Of a stretch of 28,441 nt of DNA, positions 1 to 6,785 are shown piece by piece (the stretch's first letter is position 1; each line of letters starts with the position of its first letter). A program made the translations under genes and the position numbers. Source of the stretch: a virus; IMG/VR virus record IMGVR_UViG_3300020020_000134, positions 1-28,441 of that record, one strand, 5' to 3'. The notes beneath the pieces were generated by a model, which was not told the origin of the DNA, did not search any database, and saw only the letters and a program-made list of their open reading frames with translations.

Positions 1-79
1 CAAGTCGAAGACCACGAAGAAGAAGGCTTCTGAAGTCACTGATGACGAGCTCGAGGAGCTCGACATCGACAACCTGTAG
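1..79 (+). CDS. C-terminal end of an unknown protein (partial)
   Basis: The reading frame starting at base 2 is open to a TAG at 77-79 and gives the last 25 residues of a protein whose start lies outside the window. The tail is a lysine-rich stretch (KSKTTKKKAS) followed by an acidic one (DDELEELDIDNL). Such charged tails are common on phage DNA-binding proteins. The acidic end resembles the tails of the proteins at 1679-2296 and 10830-11081, which is only a hint of relationship. A strong hairpin follows at once, so this is the last gene of its unit. Function cannot be told from this fragment. Confidence 0.7.
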   Translation, partial: KSKTTKKKASEVTDDELEELDIDNL

Positions 80-103
80 GCGCGCCACCTACAGAAAACG
101 CGG

Positions 104-148
104 TGCCCCTCCCGGGATCGGGCCCCCTCATAGGGACCGGGAGGGGCA
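104..148 (+). terminator. Strong hairpin, likely terminator
   Basis: A perfect 12-bp stem (TGCCCCTCCCGG at 104-115 with its complement at 137-148) closes a 21-nt loop, directly after the stop at 79. A second small hairpin (CTGTAGG 74-80 with CCTACAG 88-94) precedes it and includes the stop codon. There is only a weak T-rich run afterwards (TCGTCTTGTG). Confidence 0.7.
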
Positions 149-166
149 TCGTCTTGTGTGCAGTCC

Positions 167-200
167 TTGCTATTTCGGGGTCTTGTGAATTAAGATGACT
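167..200 (+). promoter_or_regulatory. Possible promoter for the VRR-NUC gene
   Basis: TTGCTA (167-172), an 18-nt spacer and TAAGAT (191-196) lie just before ATGACGAAC at 201, the start sequence shared by the leaderless genes of this window. The -10 to ATG distance is only 4 nt, unlike the 6 nt seen elsewhere, so the assignment is weaker than the others. Confidence 0.4.
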
Positions 201-230
201 ATGACGAACCACTCGGAAGGAGGGGAGATT

Positions 231-527
231 ATGAGTCAGCCAGAATCCAAACTTAGTCGCCGCATCATGGAGGTGCTACGACTGGAGGGTTACTTCTGCT
301 TCAAGGTACACGGTAGCGAGTACATGATGGCAGGCCTACCGGACATCATCGTATGTGCAGAAGGCAAGTTCATCGGAATCGAGGTGAAAATGCCTCAGTC
401 TCGCGGCAATGTCTCCCCTGTCCAGCGGTTGGTCCACACCAAAATCGAGCACGCGGGAGGCGTCGCTCGGGTAGTGTGCTCCCCATCAGAAGCCCTATCC
501 GTCGTAAAGGAAGCCCTCAATGCGTAG
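231..527 (+). CDS. VRR-NUC domain nuclease
   Basis: A 98-residue protein covering essentially one VRR-NUC domain, a PD-(D/E)XK-type nuclease fold. Visible motifs are GLPD at about 35-38, ExK as E51-V52-K53 after a predicted beta strand, and a downstream Gln (PVQR) in the following helix. Phage stand-alone VRR-NUC proteins are thought to cut branched or structured DNA during recombination or packaging; the substrate here is not known. The start at 231 is chosen because AAGGAGGGG lies 6 to 13 nt upstream. An in-frame ATGACGAAC at 201 could give a longer leaderless form, MTNHSEGGEI plus the rest. The 3' end overlaps the next gene by 8 nt. Confidence 0.85.
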   Translation: MSQPESKLSRRIMEVLRLEGYFCFKVHGSEYMMAGLPDIIVCAEGKFIGIEVKMPQSRGNVSPVQRLVHTKIEHAGGVARVVCSPSEALSVVKEALNA

Positions 528-792
528 TGGTGGTTCAATTGCGCCCTCCCCATACATGGACTACGAGCAACAGTGCATCATATGGCGACAAAGCCTGAGT
601 GAAGCTAACCTCAGAGACCTTGCGTCAGACTTTCTCATGGGCCGCCGCGATGACTCGACGGCTGATGCATTGACTGAATACGAAGATCGCTATGGACCGC
701 TGGATCATGATAAAAAGCGACTACCCGGTAAGGACAAATCGGCTAAGCGCTCCAAGCGATCCGCTAAGCGCCGATCATCACGCTATACATGA
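520..792 (+). CDS. Small basic-tailed protein, unknown function
   Basis: A 90-residue protein whose ATG overlaps the end of the nuclease gene (AATGCGTAG), a usual sign of translational coupling. An alternative start at 556 (MDYEQQ) would shorten it by 12 residues. The middle (residues 25-65) is acidic and probably helical, with repeated Asp/Glu/Tyr. The last 25 residues are strongly basic (RSKRSAKRRSSR), suggesting nucleic-acid contact. I do not recognise a family. The coupling to the nuclease suggests a shared DNA-processing role, which is inference only. Confidence 0.65.
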   Translation: MRSGGSIAPSPYMDYEQQCIIWRQSLSEANLRDLASDFLMGRRDDSTADALTEYEDRYGPLDHDKKRLPGKDKSAKRSKRSAKRRSSRYT

Positions 793-811
793 TTGCCCAG
801 CAATGATATGC

Positions 812-838
812 GGGGCGATTTAGGAGCAACCTAGCCCC
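812..838 (+). terminator. Hairpin after the nuclease pair
   Basis: GGGGC (812-816) pairs with GCCCC (834-838), and the inner TAGG/CCTA arms close a 5-nt loop with a small bulge. There is no T-run, so this may be a weak terminator or a processing hairpin. Confidence 0.4.
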
Positions 839-848
839 TGCTGATGCA

Positions 849-878
849 TTGCCCAATCATGCATCGCGCGCATATGAT
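849..878 (+). promoter_or_regulatory. Possible promoter for the small basic gene at 897
   Basis: TTGCCC (849-854), an 18-nt spacer and TATGAT (873-878). Transcription would begin near 885, giving a 12-nt leader that holds GAGGTGA as ribosome binding site. The spacer contains ATCGCGCGC, also seen across the promoter at 3407-3435. Confidence 0.5.
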
Positions 879-896
879 GGCCATGAGGTGATCTAT

Positions 897-1025
897 ATGC
901 CTGGTAAGAAGTATCGCTCTATCAAACACCCTAAGCAATACGAGGCGCTCCGCCGAAGGGGCATGAGCAAATCATCGGCCGCTGCCATCAGTAACTCCTC
1001 AGGTAAACGCAAGAAGAAAAAATAG
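897..1025 (+). CDS. Small basic phage protein (GMSKSxAAAISNS type)
   Basis: A 42-residue protein. Its core, KYRSIKHPKQYEALRRRGMS followed by KSSAAAISNS, matches a small protein type I recognise as widespread in phages and mobile DNA of actinobacteria, of unknown biochemical role. It is basic throughout and ends in a lysine run. The start is fixed by GAGGTGA 6 nt upstream and a possible promoter at 849-878. It is followed by about 85 nt before the next gene. Family recognition is from memory of the motif; function is not known. Confidence 0.8.
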   Translation: MPGKKYRSIKHPKQYEALRRRGMSKSSAAAISNSSGKRKKKK

Positions 1026-1110
1026 TCTGATATGATCGCATCGACTCGGACGCAGGCGCAAATCTGGTTCGCAGGTCTTCTCAGCTAATCCATTCCATAA
1101 AGGAGATACT

Positions 1111-1350
1111 ATGGCTGTCAAGGCCCGTTTCTACGTCCACTCCATCATGAAGACCAACACCGGTTACTCACAGGTGACCCTGAACCCCGTCACCCGCAGC
1201 ACCGACGATAACATCGACTGGTCGAAGTACACACCGTCTGGGAAGATCGAGATGAACGTGTCCAAGGAAACTCAAGCGGTGAAATGGTTCGAAGCCAAGA
1301 TGGATGCCGGTGAGGATATCGGCATTACCTTCGACGATCTGCCCGAGTAA
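1111..1350 (+). CDS. Conserved small phage protein, unknown function
   Basis: A 79-residue protein with a strong ribosome binding site (AAAGGAGATACT just before the ATG). The pattern MAVKARFYVxxI, then a beta-rich stretch around VTLNPVTRS, DNxDWSKYTPSGKIEMNVS and an acidic C-terminus recalls a small protein found in many actinophages near replication genes; I know no function for it. The predicted fold is a compact beta-rich domain. A classic terminator follows directly, so it ends its transcription unit. A TATGAT at 1031-1036 could be a -10 box but has no convincing -35. Confidence 0.75.
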   Translation: MAVKARFYVHSIMKTNTGYSQVTLNPVTRSTDDNIDWSKYTPSGKIEMNVSKETQAVKWFEAKMDAGEDIGITFDDLPE

Positions 1351-1359
1351 CACACATTA

Positions 1360-1398
1360 AACCCCCTCCGGATATGGCGAAACTGGAGGGGGTTTTTT
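1360..1398 (+). terminator. Rho-independent terminator
   Basis: A perfect 10-bp stem (AACCCCCTCC at 1360-1369, complement at 1385-1394) followed by TTTT to 1398. It ends the 1111-1350 gene. Confidence 0.92.
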
Positions 1399-1678
1399 GT
1401 GGGCCTACCGCACGTATCAGAACTCTGACTGCACTCGATGATGCAACTTCGCCACGGCATGTTACCTAGTTCTAGGCCCGATTTGCTTGGTGTGGAATTA
1501 TCATTTAGGTTAGGAGGTCAGTACTGACTTCAGGGACTGGGGTCCGACCCCTTGTGGTTAGCTCTACCTCAAGTGTCGTTGTCTGAAGAGTTGCAGCATT
1601 GCCGTTCACGGCAGGCATTACCCTTGTAATACCCACCCGCTCTGAGCCTAAGAACCTGTTTAGAGTCGCTCAGACGAC
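1399..1678. other. Gene-free stretch with short palindromes
   Basis: No credible gene. It holds a perfect 12-bp palindrome GTCAGTACTGAC (1517-1528), a GGGGT-CCG-ACCCC hairpin (1539-1551) that could end the minus-strand gene at 1679, and small hairpins around GCCGTTCACGGC and ATTACCCTTGTAAT further on. Confidence 0.4.
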
Positions 1679-2296
1679 TTAGTCCTCGAGTTCGAGCTCC
1701 TCGTCGTCGAGCTCATCTTCGAGGTCCAGCTCCTCGATCTCTTCGACCTCTTCGATCTCCTCGGCCGGCTTGCTGGACTTGCCTGATCCGCGCTTCGCGC
1801 CGCGGCTGGCATGCTGTGCCTTCCAGGTCTCGAACTCCGACTTGATCTTCGGGATGTCGGTCTCGAGGAACTCGTAGCGACCACCCGAGCCGACTGCTTC
1901 GACGGTCGATGCCGGCGAACGGAAGAACTGCCGAAGCGTCTTGGCCTCGGTACCGAGCAGGGTTGCGACCTGCTTGGCGGCGAGAGTATCGCCTTCCTGG
2001 GCCGGCTTCTTCGTAGCCGTCTTGCCCTTGGTCTTCTTCGGGGCGGGCTCGGGTTCGATGTCGTCCTCCTCGAGCAGCTCCTCGTCGAGTTCTTCCTCGT
2101 CGAGTTCCTCGTCGAGCTCGTCTTCCAGCTCGTCTTCGAGGTCTTCCTCAAGTTCGGCGATCTCGACCTCGAGCAGGGTTTCGACCAGGTCGGCCTTGCT
2201 CCAGCCCTTCACGATCTCGATGTCGTGCTCCTTGGCGAGTGCCTTGAGGTCGGCAAGAGTCTTCTTACCGAGTTCGGACTTTGTGTACAGCGCCAT
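1679..2296 (-). CDS. Acidic DNA-binding-like protein (SAP/Rho-N-like head plus helix-turn-helix-like domain)
   Basis: A 205-residue protein in four parts. Residues about 6-45 (KSELGKKTLADLKALAKEHD, GWSKADLVETLL) look like a helix-extension-helix of the SAP or Rho N-terminal type. Residues about 46-90 are almost only Glu, Asp and Leu. Residues about 100-165 (LAAKQVATLLGTEAKTLRQF to GGRYEFLETDIPKIKSEF) look like a winged-helix or excisionase-like DNA-binding domain. The tail is acidic again. The middle domain is shared with the protein at 10830-11081. The start has AAGGAG about 9 nt upstream and a consensus promoter. A nucleoid- or regulator-type role is plausible but inferred. Confidence 0.85.
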   Translation of the reverse strand: MALYTKSELGKKTLADLKALAKEHDIEIVKGWSKADLVETLLEVEIAELEEDLEDELEDELDEELDEEELDEELLEEDDIEPEPAPKKTKGKTATKKPAQEGDTLAAKQVATLLGTEAKTLRQFFRSPASTVEAVGSGGRYEFLETDIPKIKSEFETWKAQHASRGAKRGSGKSSKPAEEIEEVEEIEELDLEDELDDEELELED

Positions 2297-2320
2297 TTGA
2301 ATTGCTCCTTGGGTTGCGAT

Positions 2321-2373
2321 TTATCGCCCTTTAGCGATAAGTAGACTATATGCCCTTGCCGATAGCATGTCAA
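2321..2373 (-). promoter_or_regulatory. Promoter and leader hairpin of the acidic protein gene
   Basis: Read on the minus strand: TTGACA (2373-2368), 17 nt, TATAGT (2350-2345). Transcription would start near 2338. The leader begins with a 7-bp inverted repeat, TTATCGC (2321-2327) with GCGATAA (2334-2340), which overlaps the start site and could be an operator or an RNA hairpin. AAGGAG lies before the ATG at 2296. Confidence 0.8.
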
Positions 2374-2387
2374 GGTTCCCGTCAAAA

Positions 2388-2591
2388 TTAATCGGCTGGT
2401 GCCTCCCCCGGGCATTCAGTATTATAGGTATCGTGGTCCAGGGGAACCTCGCACATCCAGCAGCCTACTACTGATTCTTCCTTTGCCAGCTCATCAGAAG
2501 CCTCAGAGACAGACCAGTCAAGCTTACCTGTTTCCCCGTTCAATTCAACATCGATGACTGAGTACTGAAGAGCTACCCATACATGCTTCAT
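2388..2591 (-). CDS. Small protein with a Cys pair, unknown function
   Basis: A 67-residue protein, last of a three-gene minus-strand operon; its ATG overlaps the stop of the gene before it by 4 nt. The sequence starts MKHVWVALQYSVIDVELNGE and looks beta-rich at the N-terminus. It then has an acidic helix and a GCWMCEVPLDHDTYNTECPG segment with three cysteines and one histidine that might bind one metal ion. I do not recognise a family. Confidence 0.65.
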   Translation of the reverse strand: MKHVWVALQYSVIDVELNGETGKLDWSVSEASDELAKEESVVGCWMCEVPLDHDTYNTECPGEAPAD

Positions 2592-2791
2592 ACTACTTCT
2601 TTTCTTTCGGAGTTGTTGAACTTGTTGGCTACCTTCTGAACAGCATCCTTGCTGGCCTGATCCAAGAACTGCTGCGCTGAATAAAGCAGTCGTTCCTGGA
2701 CAAGGTAAGGTAGACTATCCCAGTCGATACCCAGCTCCTCAGCAAGACGAAGGGCAATCTCCCAACGGGCGTCTTTCATCGGACTACTCAT
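2588..2791 (-). CDS. Small helical protein, unknown function
   Basis: A 67-residue protein overlapping its upstream neighbour by 4 nt and its downstream neighbour by 4 nt, so it is translated as part of the 3372 to 2388 operon. It appears wholly helical, with amphipathic segments MKDARWEIALRLAEELGIDW and LVQERLLYSAQQFLDQA. There are no cysteines and no catalytic motif. No family recognised; a small adaptor or inhibitor would fit the shape, but nothing in the sequence shows this. Confidence 0.65.
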   Translation of the reverse strand: MSSPMKDARWEIALRLAEELGIDWDSLPYLVQERLLYSAQQFLDQASKDAVQKVANKFNNSERKEVV

Positions 2792-3372
2792 CGGATTACG
2801 TGTACTCTCGGTCGGTTTTCATCCCACTTCTGGTGGTTGGTAGGGTGGCGAAGATCGACAATGCGTTCGCTTGCGCCGCAGATGATGCATCGGTCTACAG
2901 CTTCACCCGAGACAGCTGCATAGCCATTCTTGTCGGGTCGCTTCAACGTGGCTAGACGGAAGATGGTGGGTCGTCGGCAGTGGGGGCACCAGGAATGAGA
3001 TTCCATATCCGCTTCAATGCGAGGTGTCCACACCTTCGTAATGATCAGTGGCTTGCGTCGGGTACCAGATCCAACGAATTTACCCTTGACCTTGAAGTTC
3101 TTGATCGGAGGCATGAATCCCAAGGCGGGACAGTTGATTGCGGCATTGGTACTGACGGGGAGTATCTTCTTCAACCCATCAAAAGCATCGCGGTATGTGG
3201 GATAGCGCTTCGAGCGCCAGGCTGTTTCGCCTTCCTTGAGAATCAGGAGTTTCCATGGTAGGGTATCCGGACTGTAATGAGGGGGTAGTTCGGGGATCTG
3301 CTTGAAATAGTCCCGATAGGTCGGATCACGAAGCAACTCCCTCAACGTGATCAGTTCGAGCGAATTCGCCAC
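2788..3372 (-). CDS. Zinc-ribbon-containing phage protein, unknown function
   Basis: A 194-residue protein, first of the minus-strand operon. It starts with GTG at 3372, supported by GAAGGAG about 9 nt upstream and a promoter at 3435-3407. The first 90 residues (YRDYFKQIPELPPHYSPDTL, WRSKRYPTYRDAFDGLKKIL) look like a conserved alpha/beta region. Residues about 125-170 contain CPHC and CIIC pairs about 35 residues apart, a typical zinc-ribbon layout. Similar zinc-ribbon proteins of unknown function occur near actinophage replication genes. DNA or RNA binding is likely from the zinc ribbon, but this is inferred. Confidence 0.8.
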   Translation of the reverse strand: MANSLELITLRELLRDPTYRDYFKQIPELPPHYSPDTLPWKLLILKEGETAWRSKRYPTYRDAFDGLKKILPVSTNAAINCPALGFMPPIKNFKVKGKFVGSGTRRKPLIITKVWTPRIEADMESHSWCPHCRRPTIFRLATLKRPDKNGYAAVSGEAVDRCIICGASERIVDLRHPTNHQKWDENRPRVHVIR

Positions 3373-3406
3373 TGTGATTCTCCTTCAATCAATTGCTGAT
3401 GCATCA

Positions 3407-3435
3407 ATGCTATATCGCGCGCTTATGCAGTGCAA
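3407..3435 (-). promoter_or_regulatory. Promoter of the 3372-2388 operon
   Basis: Read on the minus strand: TTGCAC (3435-3430), 17 nt, TAGCAT (3412-3407). The start would be near 3400, giving a leader of about 28 nt with GAAGGAG. It has the same TAGCAT -10 box as the leaderless promoters, but this gene keeps a ribosome binding site. Confidence 0.8.
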
Positions 3436-3469
3436 GGCAGGGAAAGCATAATTTTGCTGACGTTAGCAG

Positions 3470-3498
3470 TTGACAAGGTTTGACTGATCGCATAAAGT
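3470..3498 (+). promoter_or_regulatory. Promoter of the replication operon
   Basis: TTGACA (3470-3475), 17-nt spacer, TAAAGT (3493-3498). The expected start is near 3505, inside the first of two ACGAAATGCCT direct repeats (3501-3511, 3523-3533). It faces away from the promoter at 3407-3435; the two -35 boxes are about 35 bp apart. Confidence 0.82.
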
Positions 3499-3500
3499 GA

Positions 3501-3540
3501 ACGAAATGCCTGCGTACGCAATACGAAATGCCTACGCACG
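3501..3540 (+). repeat. Two direct repeats at the start of the replication operon transcript
   Basis: ACGAAATGCCT occurs at 3501-3511 and 3523-3533, each followed by a related GCGTACGCA or ACGCACG. The 22-bp spacing (two DNA turns) and the position over the transcription start suggest a repressor operator. ACGAAATGC appears again at 8209-8217. Confidence 0.5.
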
Positions 3541-3580
3541 AAAGACGCAACAGCCCATGGCGCAACATTGAGGGAGTATC

Positions 3581-3787
3581 ATGCCTGTATCACCAACCCG
3601 TAAGAAGCTTCGAGATGGTCGTTATGAAGCAGGGCGACAGGATGGTCGCAAAGAAGCATTCGCTGAGGTGCTGACGGTACTCGAAAAGGAGTATGTGAAC
3701 AGCACTAACCTCAAGTCATCTCCGGAAGACCAGGCCTTACTGAAGTTGGCCACACGAATTGGGAAGCTCGTCCGGGGGGAGGAGTAG
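3581..3787 (+). CDS. Small basic/helical protein, unknown function
   Basis: A 68-residue protein, first of the long replication operon, with GAGGGAGTATC before its ATG. It shares one base with the GTG of the primase-helicase gene (TAGTG), so translation is probably coupled. The N-terminal third is basic (RKKLRDGRYEAGRQDGRKEA); the rest is a helix with leucines, suggesting a short amphipathic coiled coil. I do not recognise a family. Its position suggests an accessory to replication. Confidence 0.7.
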   Translation: MPVSPTRKKLRDGRYEAGRQDGRKEAFAEVLTVLEKEYVNSTNLKSSPEDQALLKLATRIGKLVRGEE

Positions 3788-5880
3788 TGGTCACACAGGC
3801 CGAAGTTGAAAAGTCTCTACGGCTGATCAGCAGAGCATGGGGGAAGAAGCAGGCCGGATATGTCTTCTTCCCATGGATCGATCGCAAGGTTCAACGCGAG
3901 ACTGGCAAGCGACGCAAGGGTTTCCACGAGGGACCCGCTTTTCTATGGCCCAAGCAGCGAGAAGACATCGTCCAACATATCCTCACCCACACCAATAAGG
4001 CACGGGAACATGACGTCTACTGGTCGACCAGCTTGTTTGAGTACCCCATGCGCCGTGAGGATGTGGCCATGGACGAACACGCTCTTTGGGCAGACCTCGA
4101 TTATGTCGACCCCAGCACCATCGACCAGTATCCCCCCACCATTGCCTGGGAATCGAGTCCGGGTCGTTATCAAGCTCTCTGGGTAGCACAACAGGGCGAC
4201 TTCCAAGGCTCTTCCTGGCCGGGCAACGAGAACCAGCGCATGACCTATATGCTCGGCGCGGATGCATCGGGCTGGGATTCAGTTCAGCTGCTGAGAGTAC
4301 CGGGTCTCCCCAATCACAAGCCAGAGAACCGACGGGCTGATGGAACATACCCTCAGGGTAAGATTCTCTGGCACGATGGTCCTTCCTACCTCCCCGGTGA
4401 TTTCGCTGAGTTGCCTCCAGTTGTCATGGGCCCTGACTCCGAACTTACCGACGCCCTCGCCTCAGACATTGAGGGTGTGGATAGGATCGAGGTTATCGCA
4501 CGTATCAAACTCAAACTGAACCACCGAGCAAGGGAGCTATTGAATGCCCGAGAAGCAAGCGGGGACAAGTCGGATCAACTCTGGTATCTCATTCGATGCC
4601 TTGCTGACGTCGGACTTTCGACCGCGGAGATCGTCTCGGTGGTTCGGGAGACGGTCTGGAACAAGTTCCGGGATCGCCACGATGAACTTCGTCGCCTCAT
4701 CGCCGAAGCATCGAAAGCCATCGCCAAGCGTTCTGACGAGACTCTTGCGAAGCTGGACAAAGAGGGGGAAGTAGAAAATGAGGTCGAGCGGCCGTCACCT
4801 CAGCGTCTTGGTTTCCTCCTCAAGAATATCAAGAAACCGAAGTATCTCATTCAAGGTGTTCTCACTGAAGGTGCATGTGGTTTTATTGCCGGAGAACCGA
4901 AGTGCTATAAATCATGGGTGGGCCTCGACCTTGCTCTCTCAGTCGCAACCGGAGCGGATTTTCTTGGCCACTTCAGGGTTCAGAATCCAGGCCCAGTTCT
5001 TTACATCCAGGAAGAAGACCCCGCACCCACTCTCAAGAATCGCTCCGCAAAAATCTGGGTGAACAAGAGCACCGACAAGTTCGAGCTTGTTCGGAATGAG
5101 AATGAGGCTGGTTTATACTGGCTTCCGCCCGAGCAGGACGCAGCATTCGACCCGAACATCAACGCCTATATCCAGCAGGGTTTGATTATCTCAAATGAAG
5201 CCTGGCAGATTTGGTTAGATGAGACACTCGCGGCCGGCATGGATGGCGAACCCTACAGGGTCATGATTATTGACACGCTCATGATGACCGCAGGCGAGGT
5301 CGATGAGAATCGGTCACAAGAGATGACCAATAAGATCTTCAAACCGCTCAAGCTACTTTCGAGGAAGCACAATGTTGCAGTCTTGGTCGTTCACCACATG
5401 GGTAAAGCTGATCGTGCTCGGCCGGGTCAACGTATGTTGGGTTCGGTCGCCAACCATGCTTGGGGTGAAGACAGTATGTACTTGTCACGATCAGGTCTCA
5501 AGGATGTACGCATTGACCTGGAATCAAAGACGGTTCCGGCTGCAACGTATCGTATGACCGATGTCCATAACCTCTGGTGGACACCAACAGTTCAGCCCTG
5601 GAGAGAAGATGACACCGAGGCGAATGAAGCCCAAGAGGGTCATTCCACACCCAGCAGGCGAACCAGTCGAGCGCGATCGGAACGCAAGGTTCGCACTGAT
5701 CCGGCACTGGATGCTCTTCGCGAGGCACCTGTATCGGGGATGAGCACCAGCGAACTTGCCGATGTGCTGAAGGTCAATCGTTCTACGGTACACAAGCGAA
5801 TGGTGAAGTTGCTTGACGCAAGCAAGGTGCAGCGGGTTCAGCTTCCAGGAGGCACGAATCTTTGGAGAATGCCCGTATGA
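3787..5880 (+). CDS. Primase-helicase fusion with RepA-like AAA ATPase and C-terminal HTH
   Basis: A 697-residue replication protein. Residues about 20-200 look like a RepB/AEP-type primase-polymerase domain: an acidic LWADLD motif near 100 and a SSPGRYQALW motif near 125. Residues about 340-590 are a RecA-fold RepA-like (AAA_25) ATPase with Walker A GEPKCYKSW at about 369-377, Walker B RVMIIDT at about 491, and VLVVHHMGK near 534. In the Walker A the usual Gly before Lys is Tyr, a variant I know from actinophage RepA-like proteins. The last 60 residues form a helix-turn-helix (MSTSELADVLKVNRSTVHKR), possibly for origin binding. The start is GTG with GGGGGAGGAG upstream. Primer synthesis and unwinding at the phage origin is the likely job. 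Confidence 0.88.
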   Translation: MVTQAEVEKSLRLISRAWGKKQAGYVFFPWIDRKVQRETGKRRKGFHEGPAFLWPKQREDIVQHILTHTNKAREHDVYWSTSLFEYPMRREDVAMDEHALWADLDYVDPSTIDQYPPTIAWESSPGRYQALWVAQQGDFQGSSWPGNENQRMTYMLGADASGWDSVQLLRVPGLPNHKPENRRADGTYPQGKILWHDGPSYLPGDFAELPPVVMGPDSELTDALASDIEGVDRIEVIARIKLKLNHRARELLNAREASGDKSDQLWYLIRCLADVGLSTAEIVSVVRETVWNKFRDRHDELRRLIAEASKAIAKRSDETLAKLDKEGEVENEVERPSPQRLGFLLKNIKKPKYLIQGVLTEGACGFIAGEPKCYKSWVGLDLALSVATGADFLGHFRVQNPGPVLYIQEEDPAPTLKNRSAKIWVNKSTDKFELVRNENEAGLYWLPPEQDAAFDPNINAYIQQGLIISNEAWQIWLDETLAAGMDGEPYRVMIIDTLMMTAGEVDENRSQEMTNKIFKPLKLLSRKHNVAVLVVHHMGKADRARPGQRMLGSVANHAWGEDSMYLSRSGLKDVRIDLESKTVPAATYRMTDVHNLWWTPTVQPWREDDTEANEAQEGHSTPSRRTSRARSERKVRTDPALDALREAPVSGMSTSELADVLKVNRSTVHKRMVKLLDASKVQRVQLPGGTNLWRMPV

Positions 5881-5967
5881 CCTATCATGCTCGATCATGT
5901 GATTTATCGCATCACGCATATTGAGCGATTCTGCAATACTTCAGGAATGAATGGGAAGGAAACTCTA

Positions 5968-6303
5968 ATGAATGATCGCACGATCATGATGCGCATTGAT
6001 TTGGTGGCGCTCGAAACTCGGAAGGAAGAGGATCGACAGGATCAAAAGTGGGGTCAGCAAGACCACCCCGATGGCACTGGACCCACTGACGGGAACCTGA
6101 GTGATCGCAATAGAGCTAAGTGGGTTACTCAACGAGAATTCGCCAAACGTAGGGGAACCTGGCGACAGGTTCTTGAGGAGGAAGTAGCTGAAGCTTTCGC
6201 TGAAAGCGATCCCGATCTGCTCAAGGCAGAACTCATTCAAGTGGCTGCAGTAGCACAGCAATGGATTCGTGCTATCAATCGCCGGCAAGAAGAACAACAA
6301 TGA
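5968..6303 (+). CDS. MazG-like all-alpha NTP pyrophosphohydrolase candidate
   Basis: A 111-residue protein. KWGQQDHPDGTGP near 27-39 and TWRQVLEEEVAEAFAESDPD near 64-83, followed by LKAELIQVAAVAQQWIRAI, match a phage/actinobacterial family that I associate with all-alpha (MazG/dCTPase-like) nucleotide hydrolases. The EEEVAE and downstream ELIQVA acidic positions would bind Mg. Nucleotide pool cleaning or alarmone removal would be the family role; the substrate is not shown. The start at 5968 is chosen for GGAAGGA upstream; an earlier ATG at 5887 lacks one. It shares the unusual actctaATG start context with 6322. Confidence 0.6.
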   Translation: MNDRTIMMRIDLVALETRKEEDRQDQKWGQQDHPDGTGPTDGNLSDRNRAKWVTQREFAKRRGTWRQVLEEEVAEAFAESDPDLLKAELIQVAAVAQQWIRAINRRQEEQQ

Positions 6304-6321
6304 GAAAGAGATGAAACTCTA

Positions 6322-6531
6322 ATGGCTAAGATGCAACCCATTGAGGTTATCTGCCCTGTCTGTGAACAGGTAGTCAAGATCCCCGTCAGGGTTGAGATTC
6401 GGGATGCCGAGTTTGCTTACCTGGGAATGGCTGAGCTTCTCCTTGACCCTGATATGAGTGAACTACAGGCTCATATGTTCAAGCATCAACTTGATGATAC
6501 AGAAGCTATCGCTGAGCTGGGGAATGGCTGA
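6322..6531 (+). CDS. Small Cys-pair protein, unknown function
   Basis: A 69-residue protein beginning MAKMQPIEVICPVCEQVVKI. A single CPVC pair near residues 11-14 is followed by a beta strand and an acidic helix with a His (AHMFKH). This is half of a zinc ribbon, so metal binding might need a dimer or the His residues. The preceding GAGATGAA is a weak ribosome binding site. The stop overlaps the next start by one base (TGATG). No named family. Confidence 0.7.
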   Translation: MAKMQPIEVICPVCEQVVKIPVRVEIRDAEFAYLGMAELLLDPDMSELQAHMFKHQLDDTEAIAELGNG

Positions 6532-6785
6532 TGCCTGAACAAAGGGAGGAGTCAGTAATTCTCACGGAGTTGCATGAACTCTTAAATGAGCTCTCGATCA
6601 TTCGAGAAGTTGGTGACGAGGGCGACTCATTCAATGACTGGGTATTCATTGGTCATGTCAGCAATCTCGATGATAGTGAGAAGGATGGATACATCACCAT
6701 GACCCAACGAGGCCTGACCCCTAGTCACATCGTTTATGGTCTACTACGAGAGGCCACCCTACGCTTCGAAGCAGCAAGACTATGA
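6531..6785 (+). CDS. Small acidic protein, unknown function
   Basis: An 84-residue protein starting within the stop of the gene before it and ending in a 4-nt overlap with the SLOG gene. The N-terminal half is a helix rich in Glu and Leu (ILTELHELLNELSII). The middle (DWVFIGHVSNLDDSEKDGYI) is probably beta, and the C-terminus is again helical (HIVYGLLREATLRFEAARL). There are no cysteines or known motifs. It is clearly part of the operon; function unknown. Confidence 0.7.
   Translation: MPEQREESVILTELHELLNELSIIREVGDEGDSFNDWVFIGHVSNLDDSEKDGYITMTQRGLTPSHIVYGLLREATLRFEAARL

Noticed and set aside
1811-2344. Long plus-strand frames opposite the acidic protein gene (177 and 119 codons)
   Set aside because: They are antisense readings of Glu/Asp repeats (poly-Ser or Leu-rich) without start signals.
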